Shown here: piece after piece, positions 1-7,584 of the stretch
How the letters are laid out: every line of letters begins with the position of its first letter
Position numbering within the stretch: the stretch's first letter is position 1
From: a virus
Strand: one strand, 5' to 3'
Virus record (IMG/VR): IMGVR_UViG_3300045049_000339
Span: 1 to 64,000 of that record
DNA length: 64,000 bases
Notes under the pieces: model-generated
Databases searched by the model: none
Told to the model about the DNA's origin: nothing
What the model saw: only the letters and a program-made list of their open reading frames with translations
Position numbers and translations under genes: made by a program

Positions 1-154
1 CGGCCAGCGGTCCGTCCACAGCTTCGTCCACAGCCTGTGGGGACTCTCCCTGGCCTGGGAAAATCTTGTTGACCATCCTTCGCATAAAACAGGTCACCAC
101 CCCTGGCATATACGTACCCCCCCCCCGCCAAAGGAGGGTGACCATGGTTCAAAA
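1..154. other. intergenic segment with two DnaA-box-like repeats
   Basis: No gene is supported here. Two direct repeats of GTCCACAGC at about 11-31 fit the loose high-GC actinobacterial DnaA-box consensus (YYRTCCACA-like), and a run of C lies near 118-128. Two boxes alone do not make an origin, so this is only a note. The segment lies downstream of the minus-strand gene that ends at 155. Confidence 0.25.
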
Positions 155-604
155 CTATTGGCAAGATCGGCAAACTCGCCAACCTTCCCTGCGAATACGA
201 GTGTTCTCCGGAATAAATTCATGGCCACGATCACAGTGCGTCTTGCGCCTGTTCTCTGCGGGTGGACCGCCATCCGTGCCATGCCGAACACGGTCTTTGA
301 AGTTCTCCAGCCTGGTTCCGTACTCCAGATTGCCAAGCCGATTGTTTGTGGGATCACCGTCCAGGTGACGCGTTTCCATCCCAGGCGGCAGTGGACCGAC
401 AAATGTCTCCATCACCAGTCGATGAACCTGATACGTCCGATACTTACCATTTTTGACTAGGTTCACCAGCAAGTGCCCGTCCCGCTGTGTCCTGGGCTTC
501 ATCAACTTGCCCTTGGACTTGGCCGACCAGCTCCGCACGTTGCCCTGGTCGCTCACCTCGTACCGACCGTCATATCCCTCGATCGGGCGCCAGGTCTCAG
601 TCAC
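155..604 (-). CDS. HNH endonuclease with NUMOD4-like N-terminus
   Basis: 149 residues. The N-terminus (WRPIEGYDGRYEVSDQGNVR) is a typical NUMOD4 motif, used by phage homing endonucleases for DNA contact. The HNH_3-type core follows, with HRLVMETFVG and then RHLDGDPTNNRLGNLEYGT, so the catalytic His and Asn are present. A C-terminal zinc-binding segment (CDRGHEF...CRSC) completes it. It is presumably a free-standing homing endonuclease. Its start overlaps the end of the neighbouring HNH-like gene by 8 bases, so the two are probably co-translated. Confidence 0.85.
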   Translation of the reverse strand: MTETWRPIEGYDGRYEVSDQGNVRSWSAKSKGKLMKPRTQRDGHLLVNLVKNGKYRTYQVHRLVMETFVGPLPPGMETRHLDGDPTNNRLGNLEYGTRLENFKDRVRHGTDGGPPAENRRKTHCDRGHEFIPENTRIRREGWRVCRSCQ

Positions 605-1106
605 CCTGTACGCCCTCCTGAGCCACGATCTGCGCCTTGCCGTGGATCAGGGCCACCTCCGCCTTCGCAAGCTCCCTGTGGGCCTTCAGGACGTCTTCTC
701 GCGCCCGCATGACGTGGGCCTGGAGTTGCTCGATCGTGAACCCTTCCCCGTTGACCGGCTGCACCACCTCTTCATGGGCGCTGCCCCACCGGATGTTGTC
801 GGCCCGGTTGTCCCACTGGTGGCCGTTGAGCCAAATCACCTTCTGGCCGGGCTTGGGCCTGCCGTGGAACATCACCGCCACCAGCTTCTCGACGCTGTGC
901 GGCCTGCTCTGCGGGTGCAGGACGTCCTTGAGCCAGACCTTCCGGCGCTTCGGACTCTGGCTGTCCGGCCCCTCCCCGCCACTGAGGATCTTGCCTGCAC
1001 GTCCAGTGTGCTGGGTGCGTACCCGCCCCAGTGAACTGACCTGGTACATGCTCTGCTGGCCGTACCGGTCGATGATCCAGCGCCACTCTTCCTGGGTCTT
1101 CTCCAT
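597..1106 (-). CDS. HNH-like protein, probably catalytically impaired
   Basis: About 169 residues starting at MEKTQEEWRW. A longer reading frame reaches 1211, but its N-terminal part is low-GC and unlike the family. MYQVSSLGRV is NUMOD4-like and the region VIWLNGHQWDNRADNIRWG matches the HNH_3 core. The expected His of the H-x-N-G motif is Trp here, so cleavage activity is doubtful. The C-terminus is helical (ALIHGK, EDVLKAHREL). It lies head-to-tail with the intact HNH gene downstream, which may be the active copy. Confidence 0.7.
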   Translation of the reverse strand: MEKTQEEWRWIIDRYGQQSMYQVSSLGRVRTQHTGRAGKILSGGEGPDSQSPKRRKVWLKDVLHPQSRPHSVEKLVAVMFHGRPKPGQKVIWLNGHQWDNRADNIRWGSAHEEVVQPVNGEGFTIEQLQAHVMRAREDVLKAHRELAKAEVALIHGKAQIVAQEGVQGD

Positions 1107-1557
1107 GGGTCGAACCGTAGCACACTTCAAAACTTGGTGTGTAAACAGTTGACTTCTTGTCAGTAGCTTCCAATAGACCTTTGACAGATTCATGATTTTG
1201 TACCACCACACAGAATATATCTCAGAACCTCATCCCCTCAGCTTCATGGCGTCAAACCTCCCACCAACTCTCGTCAACTACTCAACGTCCCAGGTCAGAG
1301 TGTCTTTATTGATCGTCTGCCACACGTCAACCTCACGTCAACAACACATCAATTCTTTTAGGTGGGTTGGTACAATACATCTTGATACACTGTACTAGCT
1401 CTCTGTATCAGTGATTCCTGTACCACTCCATACGACTATTCATGGTTCCCATACCAGCCACAGGCCGTGTGTCTCATTTACGTATGTACGACAAGCCGTC
1501 TTCCTTCTGCGACAGTACGACTTGCATCCGCTGTACCGACTGACTACGATCAAGCAC
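1107..1557. promoter_or_regulatory. AT-rich divergent regulatory region with inverted repeat
   Basis: This 450-base segment between two divergent genes is clearly lower in GC than its surroundings, and I see no convincing gene in it. It contains the inverted repeat TGATACA (1383-1389) / TGTATCA (1404-1410), whose left arm overlaps a TTGATA -35-like box. TACAAT at about 1371 is a possible -10. The same half-site recurs upstream of other left-arm genes, so this is a plausible operator region for a phage regulator. Confidence 0.45.
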
Positions 1558-2376
1558 ATGACCGAAACCCCTACGTACGACCTGGCCGCAGCACGTACCG
1601 TCCTGATCGACGGGCAGCGATGGGTATGTATTTCTGATATACTGTCCCTCCTCGGCGCGGACCCCTCCTCGCTCGACGTCCTCGACGTCCTGTCGTCACT
1701 CCCTGCTACGCACCGCCTCGTCCAGCCCGTGTACGCGCCGGACGGCTCCACCGAGCGGCTTCCGGTGGTCACGGAGAAGGCGCTGATCTCCTTCCTCCTC
1801 GCGTGCCCGCAGACGCCCGTGCAGACCTATGTCCGGGACACCCTCGCCGCTGGCTTCCGCGCGCACAGCGGAGCCGCCGCGTCCACTTCCGGCGCGACGC
1901 GCTGGGGTGAGCAGCCGTTCCGGGAGCTGGTGCGCGTGCACTCCCTGTCCATGTCGGAGTTCACCTCCCTGCTGAACAAGCACGTTCCCGCAGGTGACCG
2001 CCGTATTACGCAGGCGAGTGTCAGTGCTGTGGCGATGGGTCGGCAGCTTCCGAATCAGCGTCTGCTGAGCGCCATGGTGGCGGTGCTTCAGGCTCCCCCC
2101 TCGGAGCTGCTCACGCCCGACGCCCTGGCCGCGTATGAGCGCAAGGGCCTGCCGCGTGAGGTCCGGCTGAATCCGAAGAATCCGCCGCGTACGGCGCCCG
2201 AGCCTGTCATCCCTGTCGTCGACGAGTCCTTCGACATGGACGCGGAGGCGGCGAAGATGGACGCGGCGTTCGCGGAGCTGGGTTTCTCGGCGGGTTTCAC
2301 GGCGGTGACCGGCGCTGATGCGTCTCCGTCGGCTCCGTCCTCCTCGGAGCCCCCCGGCCAGGACAACGTCGAGTAA
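1558..2376 (+). CDS. BRO-N-like phage regulator (putative antirepressor)
   Basis: 272 residues. The N-terminal ~100 residues (LIDGQRWVCISDILSLLGA, then a VVTEKALISFLL segment) resemble the BRO-N antirepressor fold. The middle (SMSEFTSLLNKHVPAGDRRI to LLSAMVAVLQ) looks like an XRE-type helix-turn-helix, and the tail is acidic. I start at ATG 1558; the upstream frame is open but falls in the AT-rich control region. A strong hairpin terminator follows at once. Family placement is by motif resemblance only, and the role as a transcription switch is inference. Confidence 0.55.
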   Translation: MTETPTYDLAAARTVLIDGQRWVCISDILSLLGADPSSLDVLDVLSSLPATHRLVQPVYAPDGSTERLPVVTEKALISFLLACPQTPVQTYVRDTLAAGFRAHSGAAASTSGATRWGEQPFRELVRVHSLSMSEFTSLLNKHVPAGDRRITQASVSAVAMGRQLPNQRLLSAMVAVLQAPPSELLTPDALAAYERKGLPREVRLNPKNPPRTAPEPVIPVVDESFDMDAEAAKMDAAFAELGFSAGFTAVTGADASPSAPSSSEPPGQDNVE

Positions 2377-2378
2377 AA

Positions 2379-2419
2379 CAAAGAGGGCGTGCACATCGTG
2401 CACGCCCTCTTTGTTTTTT
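2379..2419 (+). terminator. bidirectional intrinsic terminator
   Basis: Perfect 16-bp stem (arms 2379-2394 and 2398-2413) with a 3-base loop, followed by six T. It sits between two convergent genes, and a short T run also follows it on the other strand, so it can end transcription from both sides. Confidence 0.9.
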
Positions 2420-2422
2420 GGT

Positions 2423-3322
2423 TTACTTTCCGAGTTCCGGCATGTTTCCGCGTTTGATGACGCCTCGGTCTTGTGCGAGTTTCAACTCCCTTGTCACAAG
2501 CTCCGGCCAGTGCCGCATGTTGAGTGAATATCCGTCCTCGGCGATGTCCTGGGCTCGAATGCAAAGATCGCGTGCGAGTCGATTGAGAATGCGAAGTTCC
2601 TTCTCGTCAAGGTAGTTTGCAGCAACTTTCAGTTCGTCTTTCCTGGGCCCACTTTTGCCTTTCCAGGTTTTGATTTGTCGCACTTGAATGATTTCTGTAG
2701 CGGTGAGTCCGGTAATGGCACGGTAGATGGTGTTGCGAATTCCGCCGAAGTAGAAGCTGTTTTTCTTGCTGTCTTTGTCGTAATCGACGGAGCCGTTGAC
2801 GATGGCGTCGGTAAAGGTGCGGTAGTCGACTTTCCCCATGGCGCGTACGCGCTGAAGTGGTGTGAGGTCCGTGTCGGCGGCCGTGACGCGTTGCTCGGTT
2901 GTGGCGGATGCTTCGACGTTCAGCAGATACGCGCGTACTTTCTCCGCGATGGGACTCTCGGTGAGGAGTTGTCCGACGTTCAAGATCGCGCGGCGTGGGA
3001 ACAGGGCCACGCTGCGGGCGCGTGGGCTGAAGAGATTTGCGACCTCTGGCGACGAGGTCGCAAACGCGCGGAAGTCGTCGCCCTTGAGGACGTGGTATCC
3101 GTTCTCCAGCAACTCGGTGCGGTTGCTGCCGACGACGGATTGGATGGTCTTCTCGCTGACCTCGTAGTACGCGGCGACCATCTTCGTGTCGGCGTGTACG
3201 CCGTCCGGCAGCAGCGCCAGCGCCTTGACCTTGTCCAGCACGTCGGTCTTCTCGACAGTGGAGGCGCGCATGTCCAGCGGGAGGGGGAGCTGTACGGCGG
3301 TGTTAGGCTTGCTCGTGTCCAT
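2423..3322 (-). CDS. phage DNA-binding regulator (ORF6N/RhuM-like)
   Basis: 299 residues from ATG 3322 (MDTSKPNTAVQ). Residues ~45-75 (MVAAYYEVSEKTIQSVV) form a helix-turn-helix. A segment around 100-140 (RRAILNVGQLLTESPIAEKV) is typical of phage antirepressor/ORF6N- or RhuM-type proteins, and the C-terminal half (YRTFTDAIVNGSVDY) is helical. It is transcribed divergently from the early gene block at 3526, so it could be the repressor or antirepressor acting on the intervening promoter. Function is inferred. Confidence 0.5.
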   Translation of the reverse strand: MDTSKPNTAVQLPLPLDMRASTVEKTDVLDKVKALALLPDGVHADTKMVAAYYEVSEKTIQSVVGSNRTELLENGYHVLKGDDFRAFATSSPEVANLFSPRARSVALFPRRAILNVGQLLTESPIAEKVRAYLLNVEASATTEQRVTAADTDLTPLQRVRAMGKVDYRTFTDAIVNGSVDYDKDSKKNSFYFGGIRNTIYRAITGLTATEIIQVRQIKTWKGKSGPRKDELKVAANYLDEKELRILNRLARDLCIRAQDIAEDGYSLNMRHWPELVTRELKLAQDRGVIKRGNMPELGK

Positions 3323-3443
3323 GATTGCTCCGTGATGAGTGGACCGTGCCCCCGGCAGCCTGACCGCTGTGCGGGGGTTTTGTGTGCAGTCTATACCTCT
3401 GTGACCAGCCCTCCCCCGAGTCCGACGACTAGTCTCATCCTTC

Positions 3444-3486
3444 CTACGCCCGGCGACTTGACATAACGTCATGCCGGGCGTAGTGT
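3444..3486 (+). promoter_or_regulatory. promoter spanned by an 11-bp inverted repeat
   Basis: TTGACA (3458-3463), 17-bp spacer, TAGTGT (3481-3486). Perfect inverted-repeat arms CTACGCCCGGC (3444-3454) and GCCGGGCGTAG (3473-3483) bracket the -35 box, and the right arm runs into the -10 box. This geometry fits an operator for the divergently encoded regulator. Confidence 0.75.
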
Positions 3487-3525
3487 GTTCCTCGAAGCAA
3501 GCGGCACACCAGGAAGAGGAATCCC

Positions 3526-3840
3526 ATGGCAACGTCGATCGTGATCGACAACCTGCCCGGCAAGGTCCGGGTCTGTGTCACCGACGCGACCGGCCGGTTC
3601 GACGTGGCGGAGTTCGAGCGGGGGCCGGGCGGAGCCGTCGTGGACCAGGGCTTCTGCGACTGGATCAACCGGCTCGACAAGCTGGTCTACGACAACAAGG
3701 TCCCGGCCGTCTCGGTCTACCCGGACCCGGCCGACTACGCCGCCCCAGTTCACACCGCTACGGAGGGTGACCGTCTCCTCCCCTCGACGCAGTCCCGTCC
3801 GTCCGGTTCCGGCGGCAACACGGATCGTATCCCGGACTGA
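3526..3840 (+). CDS. hypothetical protein, first early gene
   Basis: 104 residues, preceded by GGAAGAGG. The N-terminal ~75 residues are compact and mixed alpha/beta (IVIDNLPGKVRVCVTD, DWINRLDKLVYDN); the tail is disordered and Ser/Gly/Pro-rich. I do not recognise a family. It is the first gene after the strong promoter at 3458, so it is probably expressed early. Confidence 0.75.
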   Translation: MATSIVIDNLPGKVRVCVTDATGRFDVAEFERGPGGAVVDQGFCDWINRLDKLVYDNKVPAVSVYPDPADYAAPVHTATEGDRLLPSTQSRPSGSGGNTDRIPD

Positions 3841-3900
3841 TACACAAATCCGGAACACGGTCCAGCACGGAAGCAACTTCAAGGATCTATCCAAAGGATA

Positions 3901-3951
3901 TGTACCGGCCGGTGCACGCTACGAACACAAAGGAGAGGCACCGGCCGTACA
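3901..3951 (+). repeat. inverted repeat flanking a ribosome-site-like sequence
   Basis: Arms TGTACCGGCCGGTGC (3901-3915) and GCACCGGCCGTACA (3938-3951) can pair with one unpaired base. The loop carries AAAGGAGAGG, but no start codon lies at useful spacing from it. It may be a leader hairpin or operator for the TetR-HTH gene downstream. Confidence 0.4.
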
Positions 3952-3981
3952 CCAGCACCGATACAAGAAAGCGGTACACGC

Positions 3982-4356
3982 ATGGACGCCACGACAACCA
4001 ACGAAACCCCGGCCACTCCGGCCACCCCGACGGCCACCCCGACGGCCACCCCGACCGGTGCACAGTTCCGCCCGAACCCCGGCCGCAACCTCGGGAGCAG
4101 GGCCGCCGCGACGGCCGCCTCCTTCCAGGTCGCCCTCCTCAAGGCGTTCGAGAACACGCCGTGGTCCCAGCTCACGATGGTCCACGTCGCGCGGCTGGCG
4201 GGGATGTCCCCGGCGTCGGCGTACCAGTATTACGCCACCCTCGACGCGCTCCTGCTGGCGACGGCCCAGTCCCTGGCGGCCGATGACACGCCGCTGCCGA
4301 AGCACATGAAGCTGGTCGTCGACCTGCTGCGGTACGAGGCCGAGCAGGGCATGTAG
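3982..4356 (+). CDS. small TetR-type helix-turn-helix protein
   Basis: 124 residues. A low-complexity N-terminus with repeated ATPT units is followed (~40-95) by a TetR_N-like three-helix segment. In it, LTMVHVARLAGMSPASAYQY matches the TetR HTH and recognition helix ending in YxYxxxxxxL. There is no TetR ligand-binding domain: the protein stops about 25 residues later. It is probably a DNA-binding regulator of phage or host genes. The start at ATG 3982 has a weak AAGAAAG ribosome site. Confidence 0.65.
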   Translation: MDATTTNETPATPATPTATPTATPTGAQFRPNPGRNLGSRAAATAASFQVALLKAFENTPWSQLTMVHVARLAGMSPASAYQYYATLDALLLATAQSLAADDTPLPKHMKLVVDLLRYEAEQGM

Positions 4357-4382
4357 CCCTCCTCCGCCCACTCCCCCACCCC

Positions 4383-4454
4383 CTCGGTGCCGCATCTGGT
4401 TCACCCGTTTGCCCCGCGAACTGAGTTGACATCAGATGCGGCACCGAGTACAGT
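4383..4454 (+). promoter_or_regulatory. promoter whose spacer is one arm of a 16-bp inverted repeat
   Basis: TTGACA (4426-4431), 17-bp spacer, TACAGT (4449-4454). The spacer contains CAGATGCGGCACCGAG (4433-4448), an exact reverse complement of 4383-4398. Transcripts entering from upstream would form a long hairpin, while the same bases separate the -35 and -10 boxes of the next promoter. Confidence 0.8.
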
Positions 4455-4501
4455 AGTTATCACAAGGGCAGGCCGCCCGAAGGAACAGGAAGGAAAATAC
4501 C

Positions 4502-4939
4502 ATGGCGTACGAGCAGCCGGAGCGTTACTCCGAGGTGGAGATCACCCTTCGGGGCACGCTGGAGCACGTGGAGTACGACCTGATCCAGTTCACGAACGGC
4601 ACCCGGATCGAGGGGCTGGACGGGCCGAACGCCTCCCCGGCGATCGTGGACGTCAAGGTCATCACGCCCGGCCCGGCGCGTGGCGACCTGGGCATCTACA
4701 CCAATCGGCGCACCGGCAAGCGAGAGCTGGTGATGTTCCGCCAGCACGGCCACTACGACGCGGACTGGTACACCAAGGACGGCGTCTCGGTGGACCGCAA
4801 GGACATCGCGCCGGTCGACGCCGAGATGCTGACCGCCGTCCTCGCCCAGCTCCCGCCCGGCCCGCCCTCCAAGCTCATCGACACCGGCAAGGCTCGCTCT
4901 CCCCGCAACCGTGCCGCCGACACCCAGAAGGAGTTCTGA
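4502..4939 (+). CDS. hypothetical protein, PGDVA-domain family
   Basis: 145 residues with ribosome site AGGAAGGAAA. The N-terminal half is beta-rich (EVEITLRGTLEHVEYDLI). The second half has the pattern GDLGIYTNRRTGKRELVMFR followed by DWYTKDGV, which is shared with the proteins at 5160, 6298, 6998 and 7198. It therefore belongs to a local paralogous family of small, probably beta-barrel proteins. Function is unknown. Confidence 0.75.
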   Translation: MAYEQPERYSEVEITLRGTLEHVEYDLIQFTNGTRIEGLDGPNASPAIVDVKVITPGPARGDLGIYTNRRTGKRELVMFRQHGHYDADWYTKDGVSVDRKDIAPVDAEMLTAVLAQLPPGPPSKLIDTGKARSPRNRAADTQKEF

Positions 4940-4941
4940 TC

Positions 4942-5034
4942 ATGGCCGACACCAAGAACCCGAAGGTTCCCCCGCAGCGTCCCCCGTCCGACCCGCTGCC
5001 GCCGAACTCCCTGCCGAAGCAGCCGGGCAAGTAG
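4942..5034 (+). CDS. 30-residue proline-rich mini-protein
   Basis: ATG follows the previous stop by two bases. The product (MADTKNPKVPPQRPPSDPLP...) is nearly one-third proline and ends at 5034. It resembles in style the tiny Pro-rich frames at 11221 and 24741. It is probably translated by coupling; function unknown. Confidence 0.5.
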   Translation: MADTKNPKVPPQRPPSDPLPPNSLPKQPGK

Positions 5035-5159
5035 GCGCACGAACTACCTGGGGCTGTTCCTCGGAGCGGCCCCACCCGCACCCCTTCGCACCTCACCCGT
5101 ACCCCACCCGTACCCCGCCTCGAACATCAGTTTGACCACCAACCAGGAAAGAGGAAACC

Positions 5160-5654
5160 ATGTCCAAGGACTTGACCACGGCCGAGACCGAGCTGGAGTA
5201 CGACTACCTCGACACCTCGAAGATCGGTTCGTCCGACGTCTATCCCGGCGTTCCCGGCGACCTTCCCGAGGGCGCGGAGGTGACGGCCTCCTTCCGGGGC
5301 AAGGTGCTGTGGCGGGAATACGACCGGGACTCCTCGATGGAGCTGGAGCTGGAGTGCGGGACGCGTGTCGTCCTGTCCTGGCAGGTCACGAGCCCCGACT
5401 CCCTGGAGGACCCGGCGCCGGTCATCGTCGTCCACTCCTTCGGCTTCCGTCCGGGCGACGTCGCCGTCCGGTACGTGCAGGACCCCGAAAAGCCGAAGGG
5501 TTTCCGGGTTCTGGAGACGTTCTTCGCGACCACCGCCTCGACGTCCGCCCGTGAGGTGGACTGGCTCGGTAAGGACGGTGTCCTGACCGACGTGGACCCG
5601 GTCACGCTCACGCTGGTGGTCCGGGACGGCCTGCCGGTTCCGGCTCCCGAGTAG
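5160..5654 (+). CDS. hypothetical protein, PGDVA-domain family
   Basis: 164 residues. An N-terminal beta-rich domain (GAEVTASFRGKVLWREYDRD) is followed by the family segment FRPGDVAVRYVQDP and then EVDWLGKDGVLTDVD, ending in a hydrophobic strand VTLTLVVRDGLPVP. This matches the C-terminal module of its neighbours. The ribosome site AGGAAAGAGG lies just before ATG. Its stop overlaps the GTG start of the next gene. Confidence 0.75.
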   Translation: MSKDLTTAETELEYDYLDTSKIGSSDVYPGVPGDLPEGAEVTASFRGKVLWREYDRDSSMELELECGTRVVLSWQVTSPDSLEDPAPVIVVHSFGFRPGDVAVRYVQDPEKPKGFRVLETFFATTASTSAREVDWLGKDGVLTDVDPVTLTLVVRDGLPVPAPE

Positions 5655-5911
5655 TGAACCGGGGCGTGAACAACCCGCACGCCAGGTTCCGCTCTTCGCC
5701 GCTGGTGAAGTGGCTGGACCTGGCGTGCGGGCACACGATCAAGGTCGCGACGGAGCCCTTCAATCCGGGCGCGGTGTATGCGTGTACGTACAAGGCCGGT
5801 TGTGGTTATACCGTCGCATGGTTGCGTTACTACGAGGACAATCACGCGTACATGCATACCAATCCGTTGTATATCGACGAAGACGGCAACCGGAAGGATG
5901 TACCGCAATGA
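5654..5911 (+). CDS. hypothetical Cys/His mini-protein
   Basis: 85 residues from a GTG that overlaps the previous stop codon. The segment LACGHTIKV...YACTYKAGCGYTVAW has Cys and His spaced as in a small zinc-binding fold. The downstream gene overlaps by ATGA, so the three genes 5160-6138 are probably translationally coupled. Function unknown. Confidence 0.65.
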   Translation: MNRGVNNPHARFRSSPLVKWLDLACGHTIKVATEPFNPGAVYACTYKAGCGYTVAWLRYYEDNHAYMHTNPLYIDEDGNRKDVPQ

Positions 5912-6138
5912 CACATGTCACGTCTTTCGACGACTTCCAGCGCGGTGACCGCATCCGCTTCGTCACCTGGCGCCAATACGTCGGGGGCTTCCGGCACGGC
6001 ATGGTCTGGCGCACCGGCACCGTCCAGCTCGCCACCTCCCGCGCCCTCACCATCGCCTGCGACATCCCGAACCCGATCGGGCGCCGGGCGGTCATCAAGC
6101 GCGAGGAGTGGGAGCAGCGCTGCCCGGAGAAGTTGTAG
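5908..6138 (+). CDS. hypothetical SH3-like small protein
   Basis: 76 residues starting at the ATGA overlap (MTHVTSFDDFQRGDRIRFVT). The pattern RGDRIRF...GMVWRTGTVQLATSRALTIAC suggests a small SH3-like beta barrel, similar to the N-terminal GDxVxF segments of the neighbouring family. No enzymatic motif is visible. Confidence 0.65.
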   Translation: MTHVTSFDDFQRGDRIRFVTWRQYVGGFRHGMVWRTGTVQLATSRALTIACDIPNPIGRRAVIKREEWEQRCPEKL

Positions 6139-6212
6139 AACCCACCCATCCCCTCAACCCGTCCCCTCAACCCGTCCCCTCAAAAATTTTTCTGCCAACT
6201 TCCCACTCCCGC

Positions 6213-6252
6213 TTGATACATGCCGACGGTACATGCTACTGTTCTTGTATCA
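6213..6252 (+). promoter_or_regulatory. promoter bracketed by TGATACA half-sites
   Basis: TTGATA (6213-6218) with CTACTG/TACTGT at 17-18 bp. TGATACA (6214-6220) and TGTATCA (6246-6252) form an inverted repeat around the promoter. The same half-sites appear at 1383-1410. It drives the 6298-7829 gene set. Confidence 0.6.
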
Positions 6253-6297
6253 GCAGGAACAAGGAAAGCAACAACAGCGAGAAGGCGGTACATACCA

Positions 6298-6998
6298 TGT
6301 ACAACCCGAGGGACCTCAACCTCAACGACAAGGTCCGGTTCACGGTCGAGGGCTACGTCTACAGCTCCGCGAACAACGGCCTGTCCCTCACGGCCGAGCC
6401 CACCGACGGCACCGCCAACGACCCGCGCTCCGTCGACCGGATGAACGTTGTCTGGCCCGCCTTCGACACCGCCCTCGCCCCGGACGTCACCGTGCTGGAG
6501 GCGACCTACGTCCCGAAGCCCGGTGACGTCGCCAGCTGGCGCACCGACGGCTGCATGGTCCCGACGACGGTGGTCTGGCTCTCGGTGAACGGCCAGGAAC
6601 CGGCGTGGTACATGACCGGCCACGGCACCATGATCCGGATGGACGCCGTGGACATCACCTCGGACCGCTTCCAGCTCCTGGTCACAGGCGGCAAGCCGGT
6701 CGAGCCCAAGCCCAAGCCCAAGCCCAAGCCCAAGCCCAAGCCCAAGCCCAAGCCCAAGCCCAAGCCCAAGCCCAAGCCGGAGAGCCCCTACACCCCGAAG
6801 CTGGGTGATACGGGCGTCTTCGTCACCGCGTCCGGCACGCGCGTCACGGTCATGTACCGCCTCAACGACGCCCACCCCCTCGACAAGCCGGACTGGTACC
6901 GGGCCAACGGTGTCGAGTCCGGCAGCACCACCCACCACGAGCCCAGTTTCCAGCTCGTCCTTCGTGACGGCGTCCTCCAGGAAGGGATCAACGTCTGA
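6298..6998 (+). CDS. two-module PGDVA-family protein with a Pro-Lys linker
   Basis: 233 residues from ATG 6298. An N-terminal GDxVxF-type strand (LNDKVRFTVEGYVY) precedes a first PGDVA module (YVPKPGDVASWRTDG...AWYMTGHG). A rigid linker of twelve Pro-Lys pairs follows, then a second module (YTPKLGDTGVFVTASG...DWYRANG...FQLVLRDGV). The second module is paralogous to the free-standing protein encoded at 6998. The linker is likely extended and strongly positive, so it may contact nucleic acid or a membrane. Function unknown. Confidence 0.75.
6705..6776 (+). repeat. 12-copy hexanucleotide repeat CCCAAG
   Basis: Twelve uninterrupted copies of CCCAAG encode (Pro-Lys)12 within the 6298 gene. Perfect identity of the repeats points to slippage-prone DNA, so copy number may vary between isolates. 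Confidence 0.95.
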
Positions 6999-7198
6999 TG
7001 TCCACGAACTACACCCCGCACAAGGGTGACAAGGGCCGGTTCACCGATTCCCAGGGCAACTGGGTGACGGTCACCTACACGGAGCACAACGGCCTCGGGA
7101 TGTGGATCTCGGAGAAGCAGAACGTGATCTCGTCGCTGGCCCATCTCATTCCCGGCTTCGAGCTGCTGAAGCTCGCCAAGCGGAAGGGTGCGAACTGA
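6998..7198 (+). CDS. single-module PGDVA-family protein
   Basis: 66 residues; ATG overlaps the upstream TGA. YTPHKGDKGRFTDSQGNWVT aligns with the second module of the preceding gene (YTPKLGDTGVFVTASG), including the aromatic W and the hydrophobic FELLKL end. It is a stand-alone copy of that module, presumably from duplication. Function unknown. Confidence 0.75.
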   Translation: MSTNYTPHKGDKGRFTDSQGNWVTVTYTEHNGLGMWISEKQNVISSLAHLIPGFELLKLAKRKGAN

Positions 7199-7584
7199 TG
7201 ACGTACGCGCACGAACGGCTTCGCAGCGGTGACCGGGTCAAGGTCTCGTTCGAGGGCGAACTGATGGGCGTCGAGGACGGCGTCGGCGCTTCCGAGGGGC
7301 GGGTGTTCCTTCGGGTCAACGACGGGGACTCGGACATTCTGTTCGGGTACTACCCGCAGAACTCCGAGCCGAAGATCGAGATCACGGCCATGACCTATCA
7401 CCCCGGCGACGTGGCCATTGTTCACATCGGGGGCGGTGTGGAGCTGCTGATGTTCCGCGTCGATTCCAAGGCGGAGGGTGCGTACTGGATGCAGCCGACC
7501 GGCCGCAAGTGGTTCGACCACTTCGCGCCTGGTAACGTCCAGATCCTGCACCGGGCTGAGGCGCTGGTCAAGGAGGCTCCCTGA
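7198..7584 (+). CDS. two-part PGDVA-family protein
   Basis: 128 residues from the ATG overlapping the upstream stop (MTYAHERLRSGDRVKVSFEG). The N-terminal GDRVKVSFEGEL strand pattern is followed by TYHPGDVAIVHIGGG and LLMFRVDSKAEGAYW. This is the family order seen at 4502, 5160 and 6298. Function unknown. Confidence 0.75.
   Translation: MTYAHERLRSGDRVKVSFEGELMGVEDGVGASEGRVFLRVNDGDSDILFGYYPQNSEPKIEITAMTYHPGDVAIVHIGGGVELLMFRVDSKAEGAYWMQPTGRKWFDHFAPGNVQILHRAEALVKEAP

Noticed and set aside
1-60. Origin of replication from DnaA-box-like repeats
   Set aside because: Only two loose matches and no AT-rich unwinding region.
1192-1398. 68-residue plus-strand frame in the AT-rich control region
   Set aside because: No ribosome site, low GC unlike all neighbours, and it lies in a divergent promoter region.
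3900-4286. Plus-strand frame with Gly-His-Pro-Asp repeats
   Set aside because: Out-of-frame reading of the Thr/Pro-coding repeat of the TetR-HTH gene.
6705-6776. Tandem repeat considered as CRISPR
   Set aside because: A 6-bp unit without spacers, in frame with a gene; no cas genes and no array in the window.
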